Source: Streptomyces sp. HNM0574 (GTDB taxonomy: Bacteria; Actinomycetota; Actinomycetes; Streptomycetales; Streptomycetaceae). Taken from it: a DNA stretch of 64,000 nt. The stretch covers positions 62,001 to 126,000 of the forward strand of contig NZ_JAASAH010000011.1 in NCBI RefSeq assembly GCF_012726235.1, read 5' to 3'. A model generated the notes under the pieces. That model worked only from the letters and a program-made list of their open reading frames with translations, did not search any database and was not told the origin of the DNA. Positions 32,754 through 41,126 of the stretch are shown one piece after another. The stretch's first letter is position 1. Each line of letters begins with the position of its first letter. The translations under genes were made by a program, and so were the position numbers.

Positions 32754-33914
32754 TCAGGCCATGGCGTCCACACCGGTGAGGTGGCGGCCGATGAGGAGCT
32801 TCTGCACCTGGCTGGTGCCCTCGTACAGGGTGAGGACGCGGGCGTCGCGGAGGTACTTGCCGACGGGGTACTCGTCGATGAAGCCGTAACCCCCGAACAC
32901 CTGGAGGCAGTTGTTGCTGACCCGCACGGCGGTCTCGCTCGCGTGGTACTTGGCGACGGACGCCTCCGTCGCGTACTCCTTCGGCGTCGCGCCCGCGTCG
33001 GCCGTCAGCGCGGCCTGGCGGGTGAGCAGCCGGGCGGCCCTGGTGTCGACGGCGGCGTCGGCGAGGAGTTCCTGGACGAGCTGGAAGGAGGCGACGGGCC
33101 TGCCGAACTGCTCGCGCTCGGTGGAGTACCGCACGGCCGCGTCGAGTGCGGCCTGGGCGAGGCCGACCGCGCCGGCGGCGACGGAGATCCGGCCGCGGGA
33201 GAGCGCCCCGAGGGCGATGCCGAGCCCGCGGCCGGCCTCGCCGAGCCGGGCCGAGTCGGGCACGCGGACGCCGTCCAGGGTGAGTTCGGCGGTGGCCTGG
33301 CCGCGGAGGCCGAGCTTGCCGTGGATCTCGGTGGCGGTGAAGCCGGGGGCGGAGGTGGGGACGAGGAAGGCGGTGAGGCCGTCGTCGCCGGTGCGCGCGA
33401 AGGTGAGGGCGACGGAGGCGAGGGTGCCGTTGGTGATGAACATCTTGGTGCCGTCGAGAATCCAGTCGCCACCGTCGCGCCGGGCCCTGGTGGTGACGGA
33501 GGCGGCGTCGGAGCCGGTGCCCGGCTCGGTCAGCGCGAAGCAGCCGAGCGCCTCGCCGCGCACCAGCCGGGGTATCCACTCCGCCTTCTGCGCGTCGGTG
33601 CCGTGCGCGGCGATCGTCTTGGTGACGAGGCCGAGGGAGACGGAGACGATGCCGCGCACGGAGGAGTCGCCGCGTCCCAGCTCCTCGGTGACGAGGGTGT
33701 AGCCGAGCATGTCCGTGTCCACGCCGCCGTACTCCTCGGGGATCATCAGGCCGAGGAAGCCGAGCCGGGCGAGGCGGGGCACGATGCCGGGGTCGACGCG
33801 TTCGGCCCGGTCCCACTCGCGGACGTGCGGGACGATCTCGCTGTCGACGAAGGCGGCAGCGGTCGCGCGGATGTCGCGCTGGGTGTCGGTGAGGCCGAAG
33901 TCCCGTGGGTCCAT
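32754..33914 (-). CDS. Acyl-CoA dehydrogenase
   Basis: This 386-residue FAD-dependent acyl-CoA dehydrogenase makes the first double bond in beta-oxidation-type pathways. It has the family sequences CFALTEPGTGSDAASVTTRA and LQVFGGYGFIDEYPVGKYLR, and the catalytic base Glu365 in LTLYEGTSQVQ, the position used by short-chain and glutaryl-type enzymes. It is divergent from a LysR gene, and a thiolase gene follows that regulator; together they suggest one controlled acyl-CoA degradation route. The exact acyl chain cannot be told from sequence. Confidence 0.93.
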   Translation of the reverse strand: MDPRDFGLTDTQRDIRATAAAFVDSEIVPHVREWDRAERVDPGIVPRLARLGFLGLMIPEEYGGVDTDMLGYTLVTEELGRGDSSVRGIVSVSLGLVTKTIAAHGTDAQKAEWIPRLVRGEALGCFALTEPGTGSDAASVTTRARRDGGDWILDGTKMFITNGTLASVALTFARTGDDGLTAFLVPTSAPGFTATEIHGKLGLRGQATAELTLDGVRVPDSARLGEAGRGLGIALGALSRGRISVAAGAVGLAQAALDAAVRYSTEREQFGRPVASFQLVQELLADAAVDTRAARLLTRQAALTADAGATPKEYATEASVAKYHASETAVRVSNNCLQVFGGYGFIDEYPVGKYLRDARVLTLYEGTSQVQKLLIGRHLTGVDAMA

Positions 33915-33963
33915 GGGGTGTTCTCCCGTTCCCTCTGCTGTTCCCGCTCACGCTGCCAGCGGC

Positions 33964-33993
33964 ATTGATCGGGGTCCAATACCGAACTAAGGT
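33964..33993 (+). promoter_or_regulatory. LysR-type operator and promoter between acyl-CoA dehydrogenase and lysR genes
   Basis: A dyad ATTG-N9-CAAT (33964-33980) contains a T-N11-A core typical of LysR-type regulators. It overlaps a promoter-like pair TTGATC (33965-33970), 17 bp, TAAGGT (33988-33993) reading toward the lysR gene. The minus strand of the same stretch reads GGTATTGGACC, which recurs upstream of the thiolase gene. Confidence 0.5.
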
Positions 33994-34042
33994 CGCTTTG
34001 AGACGTGGCAGCGATGAGTCGGTGGCAGCGGAGGGGAAACGC

Positions 34043-34981
34043 GTGGAACTCCGCCATCTGACCTCCTTCGTGGCGGTCGCCGAGGAGCTGCACTTCGGCC
34101 GGGCCGCGAAGCGGCTGCAGATGGCGCAGCCGCCGCTGAGCCAGCAGATCCGGCAGCTGGAGAAGGAGCTGGGGGTGCCGCTCTTCGAGCGGAGCACCCG
34201 CTCGGTGCGGCTCACCAGCGCGGGCGAGGCGTTCCTCGCGCCGGTACGCACCGTCCTGGAGGACCTGGACATCGCGACCCGGGTGGTGCGGGCCGCCGGG
34301 CGCGGCGAGTACGGGCGGGTGCGGGTCGGCTTCGCGGGCGCGTCCAGCCATACGGCGCTGCCCCGGCTGACGCGCGCGGTGCGGGCCGCGCACCCGGGCA
34401 TCGAGCTGGTGATGCGCGGCCAGACGTACGCCAACCGGGCGCTGTCCCGGGTGGCGGACGGCTCGCTCGACCTCGGCTTCGTCCGGCTGCCCGTGGCGCA
34501 GCCCGGGGTGGAGACGCGGGTGATCGGCGAGGAGGAGATGGTGTGCGCGCTGCCGGCCGACCACCGGCTGGCGCGGCAGGAGCGGATCGCCGTGGCGGAC
34601 CTGGCGGACGAGCCGTTCGTGACCTTTCCCGCGAACACCGGGTCGAGCCTGCGCGACATCGGCCTCCAGGCGTGCGAGGCGGCCGGGCACCGGCCGCGGA
34701 TCGTGCAGGAGGCGCCGGACTCGTACACGATCCTGGCCCTGGTGGCGATGGGCGTGGGCGTCACGCTGACACTGACGTCCTGCATGCACATCCAGCAGAC
34801 GGGCCTGGTCTACCGGCCGCTGGCGGGGCCGCCCGTGGTGCTCCAGGCGGCGCTGGCCTGGCGGCGCGACAACCCCTCGGCAGCGCTGCGCAGCGTGCTG
34901 GACGTCGCCGCGGACTGCCTGCCGACGCCGGGGGCCGAAGGGCCTTCCGCGGCGGCGGAGTTGAGGCGTCCGCCGGATTGA
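34043..34981 (+). CDS. LysR-family transcriptional regulator
   Basis: This 312-residue LysR regulator has an N-terminal winged helix (LRHLTSFVAVAEELHFGRAA, then MAQPPLSQQIRQLEKELGV) and an effector-binding domain (VRVGFAGASSHTALPRLTRA). The GTG at 34043 follows GGAGGGG by eight bases; the longer upstream reading frame runs through the promoter. It lies between the acyl-CoA dehydrogenase (divergent) and the thiolase (downstream) and likely controls both, since the same 11-bp motif occurs in both control regions. Confidence 0.92.
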   Translation: MELRHLTSFVAVAEELHFGRAAKRLQMAQPPLSQQIRQLEKELGVPLFERSTRSVRLTSAGEAFLAPVRTVLEDLDIATRVVRAAGRGEYGRVRVGFAGASSHTALPRLTRAVRAAHPGIELVMRGQTYANRALSRVADGSLDLGFVRLPVAQPGVETRVIGEEEMVCALPADHRLARQERIAVADLADEPFVTFPANTGSSLRDIGLQACEAAGHRPRIVQEAPDSYTILALVAMGVGVTLTLTSCMHIQQTGLVYRPLAGPPVVLQAALAWRRDNPSAALRSVLDVAADCLPTPGAEGPSAAAELRRPPD

Positions 34982-35008
34982 GACGGATCTCGTCTCGGTC
35001 CGAGGGGG

Positions 35009-35027
35009 ATCGGGTATTGGACCGGTC
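35009..35027 (+). promoter_or_regulatory. Second copy of the LysR-region motif upstream of thiolase
   Basis: GGTATTGGACC (35013-35023), 68 bp before the thiolase start, repeats in inverted orientation the motif at the acyl-CoA dehydrogenase/lysR control region. It extends into the palindrome GGACCGGTCC. This suggests a shared regulator; the nearby LysR protein is the obvious candidate. Confidence 0.4.
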
Positions 35028-35091
35028 CCGGCGCCGGTGGAAGGCTCGTCAGCCGTAGCCGGTTCCCCGTTCGCATCCGGAAAGGTCGCCC

Positions 35092-36336
35092 ATGTCCGCG
35101 TCGCCCCTCACCGCACCGTCCGACGTCGTCGTCAGCGCCCCGCTGCGCACCCCGATCGGGAGGTTCGGCGGCGCGTTCGCCGGGCTGCGGCCGGCGGAGC
35201 TGGCGGCGCGGGTGGTCGGCGAGGTGGTCGCGCGGGCCGGGATCGCGGGCGAGCGGGTCGACGAGGTGATCCTCGGCCACGCGTACCCGAGCGCCGAGGC
35301 GCCGGCGATCGGCCGGGTCGCCGCGCTGGACGCGGGGCTGCCGGTGACGGTCACCGGCAGCCAGATCGACCGGCGCTGCGGCTCGGGGCTCCAGGCGGTG
35401 CTGGACGCGGCGATGCAGATCCGGGCCGGTTTCAGCGAGGTCGTCGTCGCGGGCGGGGTGGACGTGATGAGCGCCGCGCCGTACTACACGCACGAGGGCC
35501 GGTGGGGCATCAAGGGCCCGGGGCTCCAGCTGCACGACGCGCTGGCGCGCGGCCGGGTCACGGCGGGCGGCGCGCACCACCCGGTACCCGGCGGCATGAT
35601 CGAGACGGCCGAGAACCTGCGCCGCGCGTACGGCATCGGCCGGGACGAGCAGGACGCGCTGGCGCTCCGCTCGCAGGCCCGCGCCGGCCGCGCCGTCGCG
35701 GAGGGCCGGTACGCGGACGAGATCGTGCCCGTCACCGTGCCGGGCCGGAAGGGCGACGCCGGCGACATCACGGTCACGGCCGACGAGCACCCGCGCCCGG
35801 AGACCACCGCGGCCCAACTGGCCGGGCTGCGCCCGGTGATGGGCAAGCAGGACCCGGAGGCGACGGTCACCGCGGGCAACGCCAGCGGGCAGAACGACGC
35901 GGCCGCCGCCTGCCTGGTCACCAGCGCCGCCACGGCCGAGCGGCTGGGCCTGACGCCGCTGGTGCGGCTGGTCTCGTTCGCGCGGGCCGGTGTTCCGGCG
36001 GCGACCATGGGCCTGGGCCCGGTGGCCTCGACCCGGCTGGCGCTGGAGCGCGCCGGGCTGTCGCTGGCGGATCTGGACCTGATCGAGCTGAACGAGGCGT
36101 TCGCCGCCCAGGTCCTCGCCTGCACCCGGGAGTTGGGCCTGACGGAGACCGACCACGAGCAGCGGATCAACGTCAACGGCTCGGGCATCTCGCTGGGCCA
36201 CCCCGTCGGCGCCACCGGCGCGCGCATCCTCGCCACCCTGGCCCACGAGATGCGCCGCTCCGGCGCCCGGTACGGGCTGGAGACCATGTGCATCGGCGGC
36301 GGCCAGGGCCTGGCGGCGGTCTTCGCGCGGGTCTGA
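35092..36336 (+). CDS. Acetyl-CoA acetyltransferase (thiolase II family)
   Basis: This 414-residue thiolase contains the nucleophile Cys96 (DRRCGSGLQAV), NEAFA, His370 (GHPVGATGAR) and the acid/base Cys400 (ETMCIGGGQG). It either condenses two acetyl-CoA or splits 3-oxoacyl-CoA. Near an acyl-CoA dehydrogenase and LysR gene, a degradative role is plausible. The ATG follows GGAAAGG. A 13-bp tandem repeat begins within its stop codon. Confidence 0.94.
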   Translation: MSASPLTAPSDVVVSAPLRTPIGRFGGAFAGLRPAELAARVVGEVVARAGIAGERVDEVILGHAYPSAEAPAIGRVAALDAGLPVTVTGSQIDRRCGSGLQAVLDAAMQIRAGFSEVVVAGGVDVMSAAPYYTHEGRWGIKGPGLQLHDALARGRVTAGGAHHPVPGGMIETAENLRRAYGIGRDEQDALALRSQARAGRAVAEGRYADEIVPVTVPGRKGDAGDITVTADEHPRPETTAAQLAGLRPVMGKQDPEATVTAGNASGQNDAAAACLVTSAATAERLGLTPLVRLVSFARAGVPAATMGLGPVASTRLALERAGLSLADLDLIELNEAFAAQVLACTRELGLTETDHEQRINVNGSGISLGHPVGATGARILATLAHEMRRSGARYGLETMCIGGGQGLAAVFARV

Positions 36337-36370
36337 GGCGCGGGTACGAGGCGCGGGTACGAGGCGCGGG
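36335..36370. repeat. 13-bp tandem repeat at the thiolase stop codon
   Basis: The unit GAGGCGCGGGTAC is present 2.8 times in a row, starting inside the TGA stop codon, and the last partial copy forms the left arm of the terminator hairpin. It looks like slippage-driven expansion. Confidence 0.7.
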
Positions 36371-36401
36371 CCCGGCGGCAACTCCCCTGCCGGGCCCGCG
36401 C
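36364..36401. terminator. Terminator between thiolase and ceramidase genes
   Basis: The arms GCGCGGGCCCGGC and GCCGGGCCCGCGC (13 bp, perfect) surround a 12-base loop between the two convergent genes. Confidence 0.85.
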
Positions 36402-36412
36402 GTTCCGGCGTC

Positions 36413-38509
36413 TCAGCCGCGGACGCGGAAGGTGCGGGTGGTGCCCCGGACCGGCCGGGCGGCACCGGCGAGGGGCTTCGCGTCGCCGAAGTACCGGACG
36501 CGGTAGGTGCCGGGCTCGGCGTCGCGGGGCACGTCCCAGGTCACGGTGACCTGGGAGGCCGCGACGCCCTCGCGGGACCAGCGGAAGGCGGTGGACCAGT
36601 CGCCGTCGTCGGCGACCGTGCGCCAGCCGCCGCCGGGCCGCCGCCGCTCGACGCGCAGGAAGGTGCCGCCCCGGTGCAGGTCGTTGCCCGGGTGGGCGCC
36701 GCAGAACACCGCGCGTACCCGGTCGCCCGCGCGGTAGGCGGCCCGCGGCTGGGTCAGCACCTCGCCGAACTCCCGTCCGGCGCCCGGCGCGTCGTGCACC
36801 ACCCCGGGCTGGAGCGACAGCGCCTTGTCCGAGAGGTCGGGCGAGGCGGGTCCTGGCGGCAGGGTGCGCCCGTCGCGCAGGGCGCGGGCGAGCCGGTCGG
36901 CGGTCTGCTGGAGCGCGGGGAGCTGCCAGCGGCCGAAGAGGGTGCTGCCGCCCTCGTAGTGCTGCGCGTCGTACTCCTCGGGCGTGGTCACGTAGTGGAA
37001 GTAGGAGTTGGCGTACCCGGCGACGAGGACGTCCTCCAGCTCGGCACCCACGGCCTCCGCGACGGTCCGCCGCAGCCGCAGCCCGGCCCCGATGGTGACC
37101 TCGCCCGGGATGCCGATCAGGTACAGGCCGCCGATGCGCATCAGCTGGACGGGGACGATCTCCTGCACCCAGGGGTAGATCCGGTTCATCTCGCCGACCG
37201 GCGCGAAGATCCCCTTCGGGGCCTGCGCCTCGCGGAGTTCGGGCGAGGCCTGGTACAGGACGGAGTCGGACACCGCGTCCCAGAAGGGGTTGTCGCCCTC
37301 GTCGAAGCCGGGGAAGGCGGGCCCGTCCTCCAGGCTGCCCGCCGCCATCGCCGCGCCCACGGCGGGCTTGGACGTGCGGTGCCGCCGCCCGTCGCCGGTG
37401 AACTCGGGCTCGACGGTGACCTCGGAGAGGTCGACGCGCACCAGCCGCGAGGCGACCCCGCCGCCCATCCGGGTGCCGCGCCGCGCGAGCTGGCGGGCGG
37501 CGGCCTCGTACTGGCGCAGCCCGTTCTCCCGGGTGGCCTCGAAGTCGGCCGGGGTGGTGGGCGGCTGGAGCTCCAGGTTGGGGGACATGTCGCCCGCGTT
37601 GGTCTGCGCGAAGGCGGCCACGAAGCCGATTCCGGAGCCCCCGCCGGTGAGGTAGTCGCCGCCCTCGGTCTCGCGCTCCCAGTGGTAGGCGGCGTAGCCC
37701 TTGTTGTCGGCGCTGATCAGCCGGTTGTCGCCGGACATGCTGGTGCCGTGGGTGGCGAACCAGTTGACGGCGCCCACGGGGCGGCCGTCGCGTTCGACGC
37801 GCAGCAGCGTCGTCTGGGGGTCGACGGCGTCGGGGAAGTGGGAGCGGATGTCGGCCGGGTTGCGCGCGAACGCCTCGCGGGAGCGGTTGACGCTGGCGCC
37901 GTGCAAGGTGCCGTGGGTGAGGACGAGTTCGGAGGGGGCCAGGTCCTCGTGGGCGCGGACGGCTGCCTCGGTGATGCCCTCGGCGACGGCGTCGAAGGTC
38001 GCCCGGTGGAAGCCGAGGGTGGTGATGTTGTAGAGCAGGTGGTGCGAGTAGCCGCCGGGGCCCGCGTGGGTGTGCGTTCCGGCGATCATGACGTTCTGCT
38101 CGGTGTAGAGGCCGCCGTAGCGCTCGTCCAGGCGCCGGAGCACCTCCTGGTGCACGCTCTCGAAGATCATCGGGGAGTCGACGATCACCAGCAGCACCCG
38201 CTCGTCCGCCGCTCCCCCGCGCCCGGCCCGCTCCGGGTCGGCGATGACGAACGCGCGGGCCCGCAGCCGGGTGTGCAGGCCCTCGGCCTGCTGGTCCGTC
38301 CGCCCGTACCCCATCATGCCGACCTCGGCGATCTCGCCGGTGGCGTCGGCGACGCCCCGGCCCACGAGGTAGCGGGCCCGGGGCGCTTCGGATGCGGCGG
38401 GTGCGGGGGACGCGGCCTGCGCCGGGGACGCGGCGGCCGTCACTCCGGCGGCGAGCGCGGCACCGGCTCCCGTGCGCAGAACCTTCCGGCGGCTGTGGTC
38501 GTGGGACAT
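36413..38509 (-). CDS. Exported neutral/alkaline ceramidase
   Basis: This 698-residue member of the neutral/alkaline non-lysosomal ceramidase family hydrolyses ceramide to sphingosine and fatty acid. A Tat leader (SRRKVLRTGAGAALAAG to AQAAS) precedes the catalytic domain, which starts YLVGRGVADATGEIAEVGMM. The family active-site segment reads WFATHGTSMSGDNRLIS, where the serine of GTSM is the nucleophile, and zinc-site histidines appear in IAGTHTHAGPGGYS. The last 150 residues form the usual immunoglobulin-like C-terminal domain. Streptomyces does not make ordinary sphingolipids, so it probably attacks host or soil lipids. Confidence 0.94.
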   Translation of the reverse strand: MSHDHSRRKVLRTGAGAALAAGVTAAASPAQAASPAPAASEAPRARYLVGRGVADATGEIAEVGMMGYGRTDQQAEGLHTRLRARAFVIADPERAGRGGAADERVLLVIVDSPMIFESVHQEVLRRLDERYGGLYTEQNVMIAGTHTHAGPGGYSHHLLYNITTLGFHRATFDAVAEGITEAAVRAHEDLAPSELVLTHGTLHGASVNRSREAFARNPADIRSHFPDAVDPQTTLLRVERDGRPVGAVNWFATHGTSMSGDNRLISADNKGYAAYHWERETEGGDYLTGGGSGIGFVAAFAQTNAGDMSPNLELQPPTTPADFEATRENGLRQYEAAARQLARRGTRMGGGVASRLVRVDLSEVTVEPEFTGDGRRHRTSKPAVGAAMAAGSLEDGPAFPGFDEGDNPFWDAVSDSVLYQASPELREAQAPKGIFAPVGEMNRIYPWVQEIVPVQLMRIGGLYLIGIPGEVTIGAGLRLRRTVAEAVGAELEDVLVAGYANSYFHYVTTPEEYDAQHYEGGSTLFGRWQLPALQQTADRLARALRDGRTLPPGPASPDLSDKALSLQPGVVHDAPGAGREFGEVLTQPRAAYRAGDRVRAVFCGAHPGNDLHRGGTFLRVERRRPGGGWRTVADDGDWSTAFRWSREGVAASQVTVTWDVPRDAEPGTYRVRYFGDAKPLAGAARPVRGTTRTFRVRG

Positions 38510-38646
38510 CGTTCGGACGCGCTCCCCTCGGGGTTACTCCAGGTAAGGCGAGGAGAGGCTCTCAGCCCGGGCACCCCCTGGCAATGCGTCGGCGCAAGAT
38601 CGCACAAAAACATCGCCGCACACCGGAGTGGCGACCCGTCCGCGTC

Positions 38647-38958
38647 TCACCAGGCCAACAGGCGGGGATCGGGGGCCGGTTCGGGGGCGGAGGCCTCGGC
38701 CTCGGGGGACGGCGCCTCGCGCCCGGCGAGGCGGGCGAAGGCCTCGGCACCGGCCGCGGCGTGCGCCAGCCAGCGGACGACGGCGTCCACCGCGCCGTCG
38801 TCCAGCTCGGAGAGCCGACGCAGCGCGAGCCGGTCGCCCTGGGCGGGCGGGACGCCGATCTCGGTCAACTTCGCCTGCAGCAGTAACAGGTGACGGTCCG
38901 CGGCGCGCAGCCCGGGCCGCGCGCCGCCCTTCCCTGACTCCCGGAACTCGTGCTCCAT
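38647..38958 (-). CDS. Hypothetical protein, 103 aa
   Basis: I do not recognise this 103-residue protein. It begins MEHEFRESGKGGARPGLRAAD, with a predicted helical core (HLLLLQAKLTEIGVPPAQGD, then ALRRLSELDDGAVDAVVRWL) and an acidic Ala/Pro/Glu tail. It has no signal peptide or membrane segment. A GAGGAGG stretch lies 12 bases before the ATG, and third-position GC is high, supporting a real gene. It lies 137 bp upstream of the ceramidase gene in the same direction. Confidence 0.6.
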   Translation of the reverse strand: MEHEFRESGKGGARPGLRAADRHLLLLQAKLTEIGVPPAQGDRLALRRLSELDDGAVDAVVRWLAHAAAGAEAFARLAGREAPSPEAEASAPEPAPDPRLLAW

Positions 38959-39108
38959 GACGCTCTCGCCTCCTCACCGACCGGACCGGCGGCCCGTGCG
39001 GCCACCGGCTTCCGGCTGCTCCCACATCACGAACACCGTCCCGGGTTGCACCGTAACGCCGCTTTCGCCCGATCGGCCCACGACGGACGCGGGCGCGGGC
39101 ACACGAAA

Positions 39109-39153
39109 GCGCCCGGGGCGCACGGAGGTTGGCCCTCCGCACGCCCCGGGCGC
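39109..39153 (-). terminator. Strong terminator after the FMN reductase/monooxygenase pair
   Basis: A long two-part hairpin has outer arms GCGCCCGGGGCG/CGCCCCGGGCGC and inner arms CGGAGG/CCTCCG. It lies 17 bp beyond the FMN reductase stop. Confidence 0.85.
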
Positions 39154-39170
39154 GGCAGCGGTACGTGCGC

Positions 39171-39827
39171 TCAGTCCACCCGCAGCGCCGCGAGCTGGTC
39201 GGCGAACGGGACGACGTCCGCGAACTCGCCGTCCGCCCCGGCGGCTTCCTCGCCGGCCGCCGTCGTACCCGCGATCAGGGCGGCCAGTTCGCCGGCGGCG
39301 CGGTCGATACGTTCACCGAGGCCGTCCGTCCGCCCGTCGCCGCCGGCACCCCAGTCCTCCGGGGCCGCGTAGACGGCGGTCGGGACGACCACCGCGCGCA
39401 GGTAGGCGAAGAGCGGGCGCAGCGCGTGCTCCAGCGCCAGCGAGTGCCGGGCCGTGCCGCCGGTGGCCGCCGCGAGGACGGGCTTGCCGTGCAGCGCCGT
39501 GTTGTCGAGGTTGCCCAGGACGTCGAAGAACGACTTGAACAGCCCGCTGTAGGAGGCGCTGAAGACGGGCGTGACCGCGATGACGCCGTCCGCCCCGGCC
39601 ACCGCCTCCAGCGCCTCGCGCAGCGCGGCGCCGGGGAAGCCGGTGACCATGTTGTGCGCGATCTCCGTGGCGAGGTCCCGCAGTTCGACGACGCGCGCCT
39701 CGGCGGCGGGGCGCGCCCCGGCGGCCAGATCGCGGGACGTGGCCTCGGCGAGGCGGTCGGCGAGCAGCCGGGTGGACGAGGGCTCGCTCAGCCCGGCCGA
39801 GACGACGACGAGCTTCGGGTTCTTCAT
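39171..39827 (-). CDS. NADPH-dependent FMN reductase (CE1759 family)
   Basis: This 218-residue flavodoxin-fold FMN reductase begins KLVVVSAGLSEPSSTRLLAD and carries the flavin-binding GVIAVTPVFSASYSGLFKSF loop. The CE1759 family is defined by pairing with an LLM flavin-dependent monooxygenase, as here: the genes overlap by 4 bp. It should deliver reduced FMN to that partner in the cytoplasm. Confidence 0.92.
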   Translation of the reverse strand: MKNPKLVVVSAGLSEPSSTRLLADRLAEATSRDLAAGARPAAEARVVELRDLATEIAHNMVTGFPGAALREALEAVAGADGVIAVTPVFSASYSGLFKSFFDVLGNLDNTALHGKPVLAAATGGTARHSLALEHALRPLFAYLRAVVVPTAVYAAPEDWGAGGDGRTDGLGERIDRAAGELAALIAGTTAAGEEAAGADGEFADVVPFADQLAALRVD

Positions 39828-40933
39828 GCCTGCGTCCTCTCCTGGTCGTTGGTGTCCCCGGCCTCGCGACGGGCCAGCAGCGAGGCGTGCGTCGGCCCGT
39901 CCGGCACCTCGGCGGGCCGTCCCTTGGCGAACTCGCGGCGCAGCACCGGCACGACCTCCTCGCCGAGGATGTCGAGCTGCTCCAGGACGGTCTTCAGCGG
40001 GAGCCCCGCGTGGTCCATCAGGAACAGCTGGCGCTGATAGTCGCCGAAGCTGTCGCGGAAGCCGAGGGTCTTCTCGATGACCTCCTGCGGGCTGCCGACG
40101 GTCAGCGGCGTCTGCTCGGTGAACTCCTCCAGCGAGGGCCCGTGTCCGTACACCGGCGCGTTGTCGAAGTACGGCCGGAACTCGCGGACGGCGTCCTGGG
40201 AGTTCTTCCGCATGAACACCTGGCCGCCGAGGCCGACGACCGCCTGCTCCGGGGTGCCGTGCCCGTAGTGGGCGTAGCGCTCGCGGTACATCCGGATCAG
40301 CCGCACGAAGTGCTCGCGGGGCCAGAAGATGTTGTTGGCGAAGAAGCCGTCACCGTAGTAGGCGGCCTGTTCGGCGATCTCCGGGCTGCGGATGGAGCCG
40401 TGCCAGACGAACGGGGGTACGCCGTCGAGCGGGCGCGGGGTGGCGGTGAAGCCGGACAGCGGCGTGCGGAAGCGGCCCTTCCAGTCGACCACGTCCTTCC
40501 GCCACAGCTCGTGCAGCAGCGCGTAGTTCTCGATGGCCAGCGGGATGCCCTGCCGGATGTCCTGCCCGAACCAGGGATAGACGGGGCCGGTGTTGCCGCG
40601 TCCCATCATCAGGTCGACCCGGCCGTCGGCCAGGTGCTGGAGCATCGCGAAGTCCTCGGCGATCTTCACCGGGTCGTTGGTGGTGATCAGGGTCGTCGAG
40701 GTGGACAGCAGCAGCCGCTCCGTGCGTGCCGCGATGTGCCCGAGCATGGTCGTCGGCGAGGACGGGACGAAGGGCGGGTTGTGGTGCTCGCCGGTCGCGA
40801 AGACGTCGAGGCCGACCTCCTCCGCCTTGAGCGCGATGGCGACCATCGCCTTGATCCGCTCGTGCTCCGTCGGGGTCCTGCCGGTGGTGGGGTCCGTCGT
40901 GACATCGCCGACGCTGAAGATCCCGAACTGCAT
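39824..40933 (-). CDS. LLM-class flavin-dependent monooxygenase (CE1758 family)
   Basis: This bacterial luciferase-like monooxygenase of about 369 residues begins MQFGIFSVGDVTTDPTTGRT and has the family pattern EVGLDVFATGEHHNPPFVPS and LMMGRGNTGPVYPWFGQD. Using FMNH2 from the overlapping reductase, it inserts oxygen into an unknown substrate. Related enzymes desulfonate alkanesulfonates or cleave nitrilotriacetate. I chose ATG 40933, which follows AGGTGAG; an upstream TTG frame lacks a site. An ABC transporter of the sulfonate/taurine type is divergent from it, so the two could serve one nutrient. Confidence 0.9.
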   Translation of the reverse strand: MQFGIFSVGDVTTDPTTGRTPTEHERIKAMVAIALKAEEVGLDVFATGEHHNPPFVPSSPTTMLGHIAARTERLLLSTSTTLITTNDPVKIAEDFAMLQHLADGRVDLMMGRGNTGPVYPWFGQDIRQGIPLAIENYALLHELWRKDVVDWKGRFRTPLSGFTATPRPLDGVPPFVWHGSIRSPEIAEQAAYYGDGFFANNIFWPREHFVRLIRMYRERYAHYGHGTPEQAVVGLGGQVFMRKNSQDAVREFRPYFDNAPVYGHGPSLEEFTEQTPLTVGSPQEVIEKTLGFRDSFGDYQRQLFLMDHAGLPLKTVLEQLDILGEEVVPVLRREFAKGRPAEVPDGPTHASLLARREAGDTNDQERTQA

Positions 40934-40950
40934 GGCACTCACCTGTCGAG

Positions 40951-40967
40951 GTTGTTCATCATTCAAC
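40951..40967. promoter_or_regulatory. Inverted repeat upstream of flavin monooxygenase operon
   Basis: GTTG-TTCATCATT-CAAC lies 18 bp before the monooxygenase start, a position where a repressor would block transcription or initiation. Only short arms of 4 bp match. Confidence 0.25.
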
Positions 40968-41090
40968 TACATCCGGGCCAACCGTACCCGCCCGGCGGGT
41001 ATTCCCCCACCCCCGGCCCCTGTTCCCGAGGGTGAACGGAGGGCCACGTACCGCTTCCGGGATCCGGCGCGCGATCTGCACAACGGGAGC

Positions 41091-41119
41091 TGGTCACTCC
41101 GCCCGGAGCGCCGTATCGT
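41091..41119 (+). promoter_or_regulatory. Promoter of ABC transporter/mdlC operon, probably leaderless
   Basis: TGGTCA (41091-41096), 17 bp, TATCGT (41114-41119) resembles a vegetative promoter. The first gene's ATG follows seven bases later without a ribosome site, so the mRNA is probably leaderless. Confidence 0.45.
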
Positions 41120-41126
41120 CACGGAC

